Shown here one piece after another: positions 8,094-16,490 of a stretch of DNA of 64,000 nucleotides. Position 1 is the first letter of the stretch, and the number at the start of each line of letters is the position of its first letter. Source of the DNA: Thiodiazotropha sp050291245. Lineage in GTDB: Bacteria > Pseudomonadota > Gammaproteobacteria > Chromatiales > Chromatiaceae. The notes under the pieces were generated by a model that was not told where the DNA came from, did no database searches, and was given only the letters and a program-made list of their open reading frames with translations. The position numbers and the translations under genes were made by a program. The stretch is from positions 186,001-250,000 of the forward strand of contig JBNKJP010000044.1 in the NCBI GenBank assembly GCA_050291245.1, written 5' to 3'.

Positions 8094-9332
8094 GTGAATC
8101 TGAAGACCCTCCAGGAGCGGTATTTCTCCTGGGTTCGACATATACCCGCCTTCCTGAAACTGGTGATGCACCATTTCATCACCGATGGGGGAGTCCAGCA
8201 TGTGGCGGCGCTGACCTACACTACGCTGTTGTCTCTGGTGCCCCTGATGACCGTGGCTCTGGCCCTGTTTTCCGTGTTTCCCGCCTCGGATCGGATGTCG
8301 GAGCAGATCGAAAACTTCCTATTCCGGAATTTTGTACCGGCCGCCTCCGAGGTGGTGCAGCAGTATCTGCGGGATTTCAGTCAGAAGGCCGGAAAACTGA
8401 CCGGTGTCGGTTTTGGTATGCTGATTGTTGTGGCGCTGCTGCTGATGAATAACATCAACAAGGCATTCAACACCATCTGGCATGTGCGTAAACGCCGCTC
8501 TCCCCTGGCCCAGTTCACCGTCTACTGGGCGATTCTCTCCCTGGGGCCCATTCTCATTGCGATCAGTGTGGCGGGTACCTCCTACTTGGTTTCGATTCCT
8601 TTCCTTGATCAGACCATGGCGGTGGCCCAGGTGCGCTCCAAACTGCTGAGCCTGATGCCGGTGATTCTTTCCACGGTGGCCTTCAGTCTGCTCTATGCCC
8701 TGGTACCGAACCGCACCGTGCCCTGGCGCAATGCCCTGGCCGGCGGACTGCTGGCCGCGACCCTGTTCGAGCTGTCGAAGCGGGGTTTCGCTCTCTATGT
8801 CACGACCTTTCCGACCTATGAGGCCATTTACGGGGCGGTGGCCGTGGTGCCGATCTTCCTGATTTGGATCTACCTCTCCTGGATGGTGACCCTGCTGGGT
8901 GCGGAGTTCACCTACTGTTTGGGAATCTACCGTGAGAACTGGCGGGAGAGAATGAATCAGAGGGGCAGTGATTTTCTGCTGGCCTTACGTCTGCTGGGCG
9001 AGTTGCGGGAGTCGCAGCGTGACGGATGTGCCCTCGGTACCCGGGCGCTTCTGGAGCGTTTACCGGGGGTGACCGAAGAGCGGCTAGAGCAAGTGATGAA
9101 CCAACTCGGAGAGGCCCTTCTGGTGCTTCGGACCGAAGAGCGGAGTTGGATGCTGGCCCGGGACCTGCGCCAGGTTACCCTCAACGACCTGTATCAATCC
9201 GCCCACTACGTGCTGCCCGGGGATGATTCATTGGATCTGGATGATGTGTCGGAGTCCCTGAGGGGGATGTTGCAGGGGCTGAACGGCAATCTGCGCGAGG
9301 CTATGGACAAACCGCTGGAACAACTGCTTTAG
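8094..9332 (+). CDS. YihY/BrkB family inner-membrane protein
   Basis: This 412-residue protein starts at GTG 8094 behind AAGGAGCG (8080-8087). Residues about 30-290 contain six hydrophobic helices and the family features DGGVQHVAALTYTTLLSLVPLM, NNINKAFNTIWHVRKRR and AIYGAVAVVPIFLIWIYLSWMVTLLGAEF, which define the YihY (formerly RNase BN-like) family. The remaining 120 residues are a soluble helical tail rich in Leu/Glu/Arg (LLERLPGVTEERLEQVMNQLG), resembling a winged-helix dimer segment seen in many gammaproteobacterial members. Function is not established: despite old annotations as RNase BN, the family is a membrane protein without nuclease evidence. It is divergent from arsC. Confidence 0.88.
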   Translation: MNLKTLQERYFSWVRHIPAFLKLVMHHFITDGGVQHVAALTYTTLLSLVPLMTVALALFSVFPASDRMSEQIENFLFRNFVPAASEVVQQYLRDFSQKAGKLTGVGFGMLIVVALLLMNNINKAFNTIWHVRKRRSPLAQFTVYWAILSLGPILIAISVAGTSYLVSIPFLDQTMAVAQVRSKLLSLMPVILSTVAFSLLYALVPNRTVPWRNALAGGLLAATLFELSKRGFALYVTTFPTYEAIYGAVAVVPIFLIWIYLSWMVTLLGAEFTYCLGIYRENWRERMNQRGSDFLLALRLLGELRESQRDGCALGTRALLERLPGVTEERLEQVMNQLGEALLVLRTEERSWMLARDLRQVTLNDLYQSAHYVLPGDDSLDLDDVSESLRGMLQGLNGNLREAMDKPLEQLL

Positions 9333-9420
9333 GGTCGCGGAAAAAATAGATTATCCCTTTGCGCAAATGGACTCAGTAAACCCAGAAAATTGCGGGTTCA
9401 TTCGCGGTGATTTGCGTCCC

Positions 9421-11034
9421 TTAGGCGCTCTTGATTCGAAAGCGCTCGAAACGGGCGGTGGTCTCGAGCAGCTGCAACGGGGTTATGCTGGGCGAGGGGA
9501 TCATCTCTTCAACCCGGTACTCCTGCCCGATCACGAAGAAGTGTTTCGGTACGATCAGTGAACTCCGATGGGTGTGGTCCTGATCGATGTAGATCCCGGG
9601 ATGGTCCTTCACCGGTTGATCGTCCTGGCGATTGTTGGCGATTCTCAGGGTTATGGGTTCGATCTTGCCGGTCACGAATTGCACGCCGATTTCGATCCGA
9701 TTGTTCTCGGTTTTTGCCGCCCGCTTAACGACCCCTATTTTCCAGTCGCTGCCTTGCCGGCTGGTATGGCCGGAGAGTAGGATGAGTTCGCCGATCAGGG
9801 GTATGCTGGAAGTCGACCGGGGCAGGTGCAGCGCGACACCCGAGCGGCTCTGATTGCTGCGCAGGGCTGTCATTTGATGCCCTGTCCCCCGGGTGTCCTG
9901 GGTGTTCATGCCCATGGGCTGGCTCATGTTGATCTCTTGATGTTCCGATTCCGGCGAGTGCGTTTCCCCCAAAAGGTAGGCATGTACCTGGGGTACCCCG
10001 AGCCAGATCATCAGCTCACCCGATGTGTTGAAGCGTTCGCTGTCGCGTTTCAAGCGGATGTGCCAGGACTTGAGCATGCGTGCCAGAAGGTTGTTGATCT
10101 CCTGGAGGGAGAGTTTCGCAAAGCTTTCTGGCTTGGCCTGCTCCGATCGCTCCAGGTGCCTCAGCTGTTGATGCAGTACCTGACTGACCGGACCGATGTC
10201 GAACAGCACAAAGCGGGCCTGCTCCAGGGCCTCAAGGGCTTCCGGGTGAAACAGATAGGGTGGAACTTCCCCCAGCCGGTCGATCACATACAGGCCGGTA
10301 GTGGCCGTTTCCTGTTTGGTGTGAGTGAGACGGGCCTCTCCCGCGACGCTGTCCAGGTATTCGAAGCAGATGCGTGGCTCTCCTTCATGCAGGTGACAGG
10401 GGTCGAGAAGCATCATCAGTAGGAAGTGATTGAACAGGTGGGCGATGTTGGCACGCTCAGGATGGATCTGATCCTTGTCATCGATGCTTTGCCGGTGCAG
10501 GTTCTGTTCCACGGCAAAGGTCATCAGACGGGAGATCTGACGATAGATATTTCCCGAACGGCAGTCGAAGTCCTCGCAGGCGAGGAGGTACTCCAGGAGA
10601 AAGTACTTGATGGCATAGTAGATGCTGTGGCTCAACAGGGTGAGGTTCTTCCGGTTGGCCTTGTTACTTAGGCAGTCGTTCGCCACATGGCAGTAGCCGT
10701 ACCCCATCTCCTGCATGACCCGGCGTATCTGGGCCAACGGGGCCTGACCCTTGCGTTGATTCAAACCGTGCACCAGGCGTAATGCCGGGGTGGCATAGAT
10801 CTCCATCAGTTCGGTGCGCCTTTTGACCGGTTTCGGGAAACGGTTCAGGCGTCCCAGGTGGGTGATCATGCCCTCGGCAAGTTGCTGGGGATTGGCGAAC
10901 GGTAGTGCGGTGGCCCATTGACGCAGGGGTTCCGGGTCGGTCTCCACCAGCGGATTTTCATAGGGGTCTGCCGGCGGCACCGTAAAGAGTTGTTGACGGG
11001 GACTGGAGGTGCGATGGGTGAAGAAATCAAACAT
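9421..11034 (-). CDS. Large conserved-looking protein of unknown function with PilZ-like C-terminus
   Basis: The ATG at 11034 (MFDFFTHRTSS) is preferred over one 18 bases upstream, giving 537 residues. No signal peptide or membrane helix is visible, so it should be cytosolic. Residues 1-410 are helical and leucine-rich with many Arg/Glu. Residues about 420-530 look like a beta-barrel: a hydrophobic strand LIGELILLSG, then DWKIGVVKRA, then IEIGVQFVTG, a pattern also found in PilZ-like c-di-GMP-binding domains. The defining RxxxR and (D/N)xSxxG residues of active PilZ are not evident, so ligand binding is doubtful. It stands alone, converging on the YihY gene. I recognise no named family and assign no function. 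Confidence 0.6.
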   Translation of the reverse strand: MFDFFTHRTSSPRQQLFTVPPADPYENPLVETDPEPLRQWATALPFANPQQLAEGMITHLGRLNRFPKPVKRRTELMEIYATPALRLVHGLNQRKGQAPLAQIRRVMQEMGYGYCHVANDCLSNKANRKNLTLLSHSIYYAIKYFLLEYLLACEDFDCRSGNIYRQISRLMTFAVEQNLHRQSIDDKDQIHPERANIAHLFNHFLLMMLLDPCHLHEGEPRICFEYLDSVAGEARLTHTKQETATTGLYVIDRLGEVPPYLFHPEALEALEQARFVLFDIGPVSQVLHQQLRHLERSEQAKPESFAKLSLQEINNLLARMLKSWHIRLKRDSERFNTSGELMIWLGVPQVHAYLLGETHSPESEHQEINMSQPMGMNTQDTRGTGHQMTALRSNQSRSGVALHLPRSTSSIPLIGELILLSGHTSRQGSDWKIGVVKRAAKTENNRIEIGVQFVTGKIEPITLRIANNRQDDQPVKDHPGIYIDQDHTHRSSLIVPKHFFVIGQEYRVEEMIPSPSITPLQLLETTARFERFRIKSA

Positions 11035-11447
11035 ACTCGGAACTGCCAGCATCCATGGGGCTGTGGTGTGAGGCTATGTATCGGTGCGCTGAGAAACTAT
11101 ATCACCAAAGTCCCGTTTGGACAGGGGGTAATATCCCCCCTGAGCTTGCTCCATCGATGAGCAGAAAATATCATGTTCGCCACGGGCGCGTGTATTTTGT
11201 TAATAGTCAATATTTATCAGTGATTTACGTGCTTGTCGCTGATCTGTTTTGAGACCTCCGGCGTGGTTGTGAGTGGGAATCGGGAGGCCGGATCCCAATG
11301 AATTCATGAGGTTTATGTCTGAACCGATCATGGGTTGTTCTACCATCCGGATTAAGGTTTACCTCAATTGCACGGATTGGAATTTCGTCTGAGAATGGCT
11401 GTCTGAAGCGGCTACTTCTCAATTCCACTGGTTTTTCGGAGAGAATC
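11035..11447. other. Intergenic region before the tlpA operon
   Basis: About 410 bases separate the divergent unknown gene and tlpA. I see a short GC hairpin with five G-C pairs around 11124-11140, and an A+T-rich stretch at about 11186-11235 that is the most promoter-like part. A GGAGAG ribosome site lies just before the tlpA ATG. I see no tRNA, convincing ORF or repeat copy in it. Confidence 0.4.
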
Positions 11448-11930
11448 ATGCCCCGTTTGAAATACCCTGTTTCTGTCTTGCTGCTTGGATTTTTGTTATT
11501 GACCCATGCCGTGTCGGCCGAACCCCTCGATTTCGAGCTCAAAGGGTTGGACGGCAAGACCTATCGTTTGTCGGACTACCGGGGTAAATGGGTGCTGGTG
11601 AACTACTGGGCCACCTGGTGCCCGCCGTGTCGGGAAGAGCTGCCGGAATTGGAGATTTTTCACAACAATCACAAGGACAAGGATGCGGTGGTTCTGGGCG
11701 TGGCGATGGAGCGCATCGATCCACCGCGTCTCAAGGCCTTTGTCGATGAGCAGTTCCTGAGCTACCCGATTCTGATGACCGAGCCGGCGGCTCGTACGGA
11801 ACTGGGCCGTGTCCCCGGATTACCCACTTCATTCCTGGTCAACCCCAAGGGTGAGGCGGTGGCCCGGCAGGTGGGGCCGCTGACCGTGGAAGATCTTGAA
11901 ACATTCATCAACGGCGCCACTGCTGAATAG
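11448..11930 (+). CDS. TlpA-like exported thioredoxin
   Basis: This 160-residue protein has a signal peptide (MPRLKYPV, hydrophobic LLLGFLLLT, cleavage near VSAEP) and a single thioredoxin fold. The active site is NYWATWCPPCREELPELE, a WCPPC redox pair typical of TlpA/ResA/DsbE proteins, followed by the family insert and PGLPTSFLVN with the cis-proline near residue 125. Such proteins reduce disulfides in the periplasm, often for cytochrome c or copper-site assembly. It is the first gene of a five-gene run; the next start is eight bases downstream. Partner proteins such as CcmF or Sco are not adjacent, so its target is unknown. Confidence 0.88.
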   Translation: MPRLKYPVSVLLLGFLLLTHAVSAEPLDFELKGLDGKTYRLSDYRGKWVLVNYWATWCPPCREELPELEIFHNNHKDKDAVVLGVAMERIDPPRLKAFVDEQFLSYPILMTEPAARTELGRVPGLPTSFLVNPKGEAVARQVGPLTVEDLETFINGATAE

Positions 11931-11938
11931 CGAGGAAA

Positions 11939-12478
11939 GTGATGTCCCGATTCAATCTGCTGCTGATTCTGTTGTGTCTCTTCCTGGGTAACGCGAGTGC
12001 GGCCACCCGGGATCCCGGCACCTACTTCTTTGATCAGTTTCTCGGCAATTTCAAAGACGAGCTGCAGATGGCACGGGACGAAGGCAAGCAGGGCATATTG
12101 ATCATGTTTGAAATGGACGAGTGCCCCTTCTGCCACCGAATGAAGTCCCAGGTACTTAATCAGGAGGCGGTCCAGGACTATTTCAAGGAACATTTCCTGA
12201 TCTACGCCGTGGATGTGGAAGGTGACGTTGAGATCACCGATTTTCAGGGCGAGACCATGAAGGAGAAGGACTTCGCCTTCAAACAGTTCAAAGTCAGGGC
12301 GACGCCTGTATTCGGTTTCTTCGATCTCGATGGCAACATGATCACGAGATTCACCGGCGCGACCAATGATGCCCGTGAGTTTCTCTGGCTGGGTGAATTT
12401 GTGATCGACGGGCACTACAAGTCGACGAATTTTTCGAAATACAAACGAGCCAAGAAGCGCGCGGCCGCCAATCCATGA
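11939..12478 (+). CDS. Exported thioredoxin-like protein with CPFC site
   Basis: This 179-residue protein carries a signal peptide (FNLLLILLCLFLGNASA) and a second, different thioredoxin fold. The redox motif is MDECPFCHRMKSQ around residue 62, followed by QFKVRATPVFGFFD with the cis-proline. Sequence layout resembles SoxW and other thioredoxin-like proteins of sulfur oxidisers, in which the segment between motif and cis-proline is longer. A C-terminal basic tail (KYKRAKKRAAAN) is present. It lies between tlpA (eight bases) and tolC (ATGA overlap), so the two thiol proteins are made together with an export outer-membrane channel. I cannot assign its target. Confidence 0.8.
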   Translation: MMSRFNLLLILLCLFLGNASAATRDPGTYFFDQFLGNFKDELQMARDEGKQGILIMFEMDECPFCHRMKSQVLNQEAVQDYFKEHFLIYAVDVEGDVEITDFQGETMKEKDFAFKQFKVRATPVFGFFDLDGNMITRFTGATNDAREFLWLGEFVIDGHYKSTNFSKYKRAKKRAAANP

Positions 12479-13803
12479 GCGTAGCGGGGAAGGCGGTCAA
12501 GGGATCATTGGACTGGAATCTGCCATGGCTGATGTTCCTGGTTGCCAGCCTTTATGCCGCGGTTGGCATGGCGGAACCGCTGCCTTCGCCCCTGACACTT
12601 GAGTATGCCCTCTCCCTGGCCGACGAGGGGCATCCGGAGCGCCGCTCCGCGGACGCCGCCCTGGCCCAGGCCGAGGCACTCAAACAACAGGCGGAGGCGG
12701 CGGACGACTTCAACCTCACCCTGTCCGCCGAGCTGCGGGCCATTGAACCCTCGGAGATCTCGGTCTATCAGAGCCATAACGACAGTCTCGCCCGGCTCAA
12801 CCTGAGTAAACAGCTCTATGACTTCGGCCGCACCGCGCATGCCCGGGAGGCCGCCGAGGCAGGCCTTGATTCGCAACGCTGGCAACTGGTGAATGTACGC
12901 CAGCAGCGGCGTCTGGAGGTTATGGAGCGGTTTTTTGCCGTATTGCTCGCGGACCTGGAGTTCACCCGGGACAACGAGGCTCTCTCCATCGACTACATCC
13001 GCTTCGACCGGGCGCGGACCAAGCAGGAACTGGGTAAGGTCTCCGATATCGAGCTTTTGGAACTGGAAACCGTTTATCAGCAGTCGAGACGCAAGCTGAG
13101 CCTGAGCCGAAACCGTCAACGAATCACCCGTTCACAACTGGCGATCGCCCTGAATCGGCCCGGAGAACTGCCCTCCAATCTGGAGACTCCGGTATTTGGG
13201 CCGGTGGAGGTTGCTTCGGAGGTGGCGCCTTTGATCGACCGGGCATTACAGGACAACCCTCGTATGAAGGCCTTGCGTGCGCAACTGCAGGCGGCGCAGA
13301 TGCAACTCAGTGCCCATGAGGCGGAAGGCAATCCGGTGATTCGGGCCGAACTGCAAGCGGCAGCCTACAAGCGTGAACTGGGTGGGCGGGATCCCCTGAG
13401 CGCCGCACTGGTTTTCGAATGGCCCCTGTACCAGGGTAGCCGGGTCGACGCCAAAGTGGCGGAGCAGCGTGCCCGGGTGCTGCAGAAACAGGCTGAGCTT
13501 TCATCCTATGAGATGGCCCTGCGGCAACAGCTGCTCGATGACTGGATGGCATTGCAAGAGCTGTTGATAGCGCGTGACGGTTTGCAGGTCAAGGGGGATT
13601 ACCGGGATCTCTATCTGGACCGCAGCCGTACTCTGTACGACCTCGATATGGCTTCGGATCTGGGTGACTCGATGACCCAGATTGCCGCGGTCCAGTACGA
13701 ACGGGCCAAGAATCTGTTTCAAATACAATTGACGCAGGCGCGACTGGATGCGCTGACCGGTGGGTTGCTAGACCGGACCGGATTATCAAGGGAAACGCAA
13801 TGA
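12475..13803 (+). CDS. TolC family outer-membrane efflux protein
   Basis: This 442-residue protein has an N-terminal hydrophobic signal region (PWLMFLVASLYAAVGMAEP) and two outer-membrane-efflux repeats rich in long Ala/Leu/Gln coiled helices. LTLEYALSLADEGHPERRSADAALAQAEA opens the first repeat, and QDNPRMKALRAQLQAAQMQL with NPVIRAELQAA opens the second, as expected for TolC homologues that form trimeric barrels with periplasmic tunnels. It overlaps the thioredoxin-like gene by four bases and the adaptor gene downstream. The start codon at 12475 may be too early because the signal region begins about 18 residues in. No inner-membrane pump is encoded in this operon. Confidence 0.88.
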   Translation: MSVAGKAVKGSLDWNLPWLMFLVASLYAAVGMAEPLPSPLTLEYALSLADEGHPERRSADAALAQAEALKQQAEAADDFNLTLSAELRAIEPSEISVYQSHNDSLARLNLSKQLYDFGRTAHAREAAEAGLDSQRWQLVNVRQQRRLEVMERFFAVLLADLEFTRDNEALSIDYIRFDRARTKQELGKVSDIELLELETVYQQSRRKLSLSRNRQRITRSQLAIALNRPGELPSNLETPVFGPVEVASEVAPLIDRALQDNPRMKALRAQLQAAQMQLSAHEAEGNPVIRAELQAAAYKRELGGRDPLSAALVFEWPLYQGSRVDAKVAEQRARVLQKQAELSSYEMALRQQLLDDWMALQELLIARDGLQVKGDYRDLYLDRSRTLYDLDMASDLGDSMTQIAAVQYERAKNLFQIQLTQARLDALTGGLLDRTGLSRETQ

Positions 13804-13814
13804 TGGGGGGAATC

Positions 13815-14579
13815 ATGAAGGGGTTGCTGATTTTCTGTCTGCTGTATAGCGGGTCGGTCCTGGCCCGGGATCTGGACGCGGTTACCGATTGGGTGCGAAG
13901 GGTGACGTTGAGCACCCCGGTCAGTGGCATGGTCGGGCATGTGAATGTCAGCGTCGGTGAACAGGTGTCCCGGGGAAGCGTATTGATCGAACTCGACCAA
14001 CGGCTTTTTCAGACCCAGTTGGCCGCTGCGGAATCCCGTGTAGAGGCTACATCCCAGGTGAAGGATGAAGCCCGCCGCGAACTCGATCGCTCTCTGGAAC
14101 TCTACGATCGGACGCTGCTATCGGATCACGAACGCAAGTTGGCGGAGATCGAGGCTGCGCGCACCGACGCGGCCTTCCGCAAGGCCGACGCCGAACTGGC
14201 CCAGGTCCGGCTCAACCGGGAATACAGCCGAATCACGGCCCCTTTTGATGGTGTCGTAGAACAGATCTTTGTGCAGTCCGGGCAGGCCGTCATCAATCGT
14301 ACACAGGCCACTCCGTTGCTCAGCCTGTGTGAAAACGGACGTATGAAGGTGGTGGGTCGGATTGAAGAGAAGCTGGCCGCCGAGTTGAAACCGGGGGCAT
14401 CAGTACAGATCGGGGTTCGTGGGCAATGGATGGAAGGCCGGTTGTCACTGATCGGTCTGCAGCCTGTCGAGCGGGATGCCAATGGTGCGAAATACACCCT
14501 GGAGGCTGTCTTCGAGCTTCCGGAAAACCTGCAGCTTCGTGCTGGTGAAAAGGCCGTAATGAGGTTGCAAGATGAGTGA
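13815..14579 (+). CDS. Periplasmic adaptor (HlyD/RND membrane fusion) protein, short form
   Basis: I prefer the ATG at 13815, which follows a GGGGGGA ribosome site by a few bases and starts directly with a signal peptide (MKGLLIFCLLYSGSVLA); upstream ATGs at 13800 and 13803 are alternatives. The 254-residue product has the biotinyl-lipoyl halves of a membrane fusion protein: SGMVGHVNVSVGEQVSRGSVLIELD and RITAPFDGVVEQIFVQSGQAV, separated by a short helical hairpin (about residues 60-125). A beta-barrel follows. It is shorter than typical adaptors (350-400), lacking most of the membrane-proximal domain. It overlaps acyP by eight bases. Together with TolC it implies an efflux assembly whose pump lies elsewhere. 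Confidence 0.85.
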   Translation: MKGLLIFCLLYSGSVLARDLDAVTDWVRRVTLSTPVSGMVGHVNVSVGEQVSRGSVLIELDQRLFQTQLAAAESRVEATSQVKDEARRELDRSLELYDRTLLSDHERKLAEIEAARTDAAFRKADAELAQVRLNREYSRITAPFDGVVEQIFVQSGQAVINRTQATPLLSLCENGRMKVVGRIEEKLAAELKPGASVQIGVRGQWMEGRLSLIGLQPVERDANGAKYTLEAVFELPENLQLRAGEKAVMRLQDE

Positions 14580-14862
14580 AGAAACTGTTCAGAATCAGGT
14601 GTGTATCCACTGCTATGTGGCAGGACGGGTGCAGGGCGTGTTTTTTCGGGCATCGACAAAACATGAAGCTCAAAGACTCGGTCTTAAGGGCTATGCAAAA
14701 AACCTCCATGATGGGCGCGTGGAGGTGGTGGCCTGTGGGCCGGTCGGTGCCGTGGATGAATTGCGGGAATGGTTGCGCAAGGGTCCCGCCAATGCGCGGG
14801 TCAGCGGGATCTCCTGCGAGGTGATGGACTACCAGGTCTTTACCCAGTTCACCGTGAGCTGA
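14572..14862 (+). CDS. acyP: Acylphosphatase
   Basis: This 96-residue protein belongs to the acylphosphatase family, small enzymes that hydrolyse carboxyl-phosphate bonds such as acetyl or carbamoyl phosphate. The family signature CIHCYVAGRVQGVFFRASTKHEAQRLGLKGYAKNLHDGRVEVVACG is present: VAGRVQGVFFR carries the phosphate-binding loop and arginine, and GYAKNLHDGRVEV carries the catalytic asparagine. The length is normal (90-100), with a slightly extended N-terminus. It overlaps the adaptor gene by eight bases, so it is the last member of the tlpA run. Why a housekeeping phosphatase sits there is unclear; it is probably simply co-transcribed. Confidence 0.94.
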   Translation: MSEETVQNQVCIHCYVAGRVQGVFFRASTKHEAQRLGLKGYAKNLHDGRVEVVACGPVGAVDELREWLRKGPANARVSGISCEVMDYQVFTQFTVS

Positions 14863-14903
14863 TACGGGGGAGTGGGGTTTCGCTCACGCCTGAACCGGCG
14901 GGT

Positions 14904-15722
14904 TTATTGTGAGTAACCGGGCTGGTCAAGGGGACGGAATTTGAGTCCGGATTCCGATGGTCCGTTGTAGCCATTGATCTCCTGTCCCTGATAAGGACGG
15001 GCGGGGTAGGCACCATCATAGGGATCGCCATACGCCCCGACCGGTCCTGTCGGGGCCGGATAAACGGGCGACTGTTCGTACGAACCGTAACCCTCTTGTG
15101 GCATCGCTTCATAGCCATTTGAGTAACCGCTCTGGGGAGTCGGATAGGTCTCCGGTCCCGTGGGATAGGTCTCTGGCTGTGCATAGGGTGTCTGGGATTG
15201 GGGATATCCGCCACTGAGATCCGGCTGGGCCTCCATGGGACGGAAGGTGTAGGCGTCCGTGGAGGGCTGCTGCCAGTAGGATGGGGGGGCTCCCTGCGGT
15301 TCGTAGTAGGTCGGGGCCGGCTCCCGGTTCGGCGCTTGTCGTGCTGTGGGTTGTTCCTGGGGTATGGGCTGGGATTGGGGGGCGACGGGCGCAGCATAAT
15401 AATCGGGATATGCGGGGTAACCGCCGTATCCGGGATAGGGTTGTGCGTAACCGTAGCCGGGGTAGCCGTATTCTCCCGGGTAACCCGGAGATCCGTAGTA
15501 GTTTGGGTTTCCGTAATAGTAGGGGTTTGCGTAGTAATCGTCGTAGTAGCCCCGGTCCCGATCGGAACCGCCGAACATGCCGCGCATGGGGTTCATCATC
15601 CCATCCGCCATGTTGCCCGGATTGAAATTGAATTGCCGGCTGTCCTGACGGTCGTCTGCCAGAGAGGCTGGAGTGTTAAGTACTGACAGAACGCTCAGTA
15701 CCAGCCCTATCCATCGTGTCAT
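14904..15722 (-). CDS. Secreted Tyr/Gly/Pro-rich low-complexity protein, sulfur-globule-like
   Basis: With the start at 15722 the product has 272 residues: a signal peptide (MTRWIGLVLSVLSVL, cleavage near SLA/DD) and then low-complexity sequence. Residues about 31-55 read FNFNPGNMADGMMNPMRGMFG. Residues 57-110 are a dense run of Tyr, Gly and Pro with repeats such as GYPGYGY and NPYYYGNPNYYG. Residues 111-272 are Pro/Gln/Tyr-rich, and a short FRP motif occurs twice (near 160 and 262). Sulfur globule envelope proteins of purple sulfur bacteria are secreted and rich in repeated Gly/Tyr/Pro, which this resembles, but composition alone cannot prove homology. It has no operon partner and converges on acyP. 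Confidence 0.65.
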   Translation of the reverse strand: MTRWIGLVLSVLSVLNTPASLADDRQDSRQFNFNPGNMADGMMNPMRGMFGGSDRDRGYYDDYYANPYYYGNPNYYGSPGYPGEYGYPGYGYAQPYPGYGGYPAYPDYYAAPVAPQSQPIPQEQPTARQAPNREPAPTYYEPQGAPPSYWQQPSTDAYTFRPMEAQPDLSGGYPQSQTPYAQPETYPTGPETYPTPQSGYSNGYEAMPQEGYGSYEQSPVYPAPTGPVGAYGDPYDGAYPARPYQGQEINGYNGPSESGLKFRPLDQPGYSQ

Positions 15723-15861
15723 ACTCGGATCCTCTGTTGGGTGGTCGTTATCATTAACCCGGCGGCTAAGTATGTCGTGTTCAGGCGTGTATCCGCCATC
15801 GGGTCTCAATTAATAATACATCGGATTTGCAGACAAACCCTATTTCCGTCAAGTTCACACC

Positions 15862-16221
15862 ATGCAATTACCCCCTCTAACCCACGCAAGGATTCTCAGA
15901 CGCTACAAACGATTTCTCGCCGATGTGGTGCTCGATAGCGGTGAGCATGTGACCGCCCACTGTCCGAATACCGGATCCATGACCGGTTGCTGGACTCCCC
16001 AAGCCCCGGTGCAACTGAGCCATAGCGATAATCCAATGGTGTATGCCTTGAATCGGCCCGAGGGACAGGTCTTCGCCCCCGCGGATGAGATCGATCCCGC
16101 ATACGGCGAGACCCTGCGACGGGTCGTTCGGGAGGCGGGCGTTGAGGTGATCGCCCTGCGCATCATCCACGCTGAGACGTCGATGTCCGTGGGTGAGGAG
16201 ATTCCGGTTATTCTGTCGTAA
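15862..16221 (+). pseudogene. sfsA: sfsA with in-frame internal deletion of its central domain
   Basis: The 119-residue frame begins like SfsA (RILRRYKRFLADVVLDSG, CPNTGSMTGC), the N-terminal OB-like part. At about residue 57 (SHSDNPMVYA) it jumps to what is normally the C-terminus: GQVFAPADEIDPAYGETLRRVVREAGVEVIALR and the last strand EIPVIL. Complete SfsA proteins are about 230-240 residues; roughly 115 residues are missing, including the central block with the VEVKSVTL-type motif of the PD-(D/E)XK-like nuclease fold. The frame is kept across the junction. SfsA has been linked to nucleic-acid binding and sugar-fermentation genes in E. coli. The deletion should abolish that activity. An assembly or strain variant is possible. 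Confidence 0.72.
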
Positions 16222-16224
16222 AAG

Positions 16225-16490
16225 AGTACTCTTTCAACATGGTATTGCCGAATTCAGCGTTCCCCTGGCATTTCGCAGCAAGGCGCAGCCTGCCGGCAAT
16301 GGCATTACCCTTGTCAAAGGCTGCAACGCGACTGCGGGATGCCAGGGGAGCGCCCTTCGGGTCAGGTTGTCAGCGTCCATGGACTGCGTTACAGCTCTTG
16401 GAAAGGGAATCGCCATTCCCGGCGAGCTGTGCCTTGCCATGAACGCTGACAATCTGACTGAATACGGCAATATCATGTTGAAAGAGTACT
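16225..16490. repeat. 266-bp fold-back element with 33-bp terminal inverted repeats (family A)
   Basis: The ends at 16225-16257 and 16458-16490 are inverted repeats of 33 bases with two mismatches, both beginning AGTACTCTTTCAACAT. Inside, further inverted segments are nested, for example CCCCTGGCAT near 16262 against ATGCCAGGGG, and GTCAGCGT against ACGCTGAC. No transposase is encoded, so this looks like a MITE-type non-autonomous element. Its left end begins three bases after the sfsA stop. Its right end supplies most of the cpdA stop codon (TAG at 16491-16489), so it landed exactly at the 3' end of cpdA or formed its present terminus. No clear target duplication is visible. Confidence 0.8.

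Noticed and set aside
7889..8182. N-terminal extension of arsC
   Set aside because: The extra residues show no similarity to the family and the conserved protein starts at the ATG at 7888.
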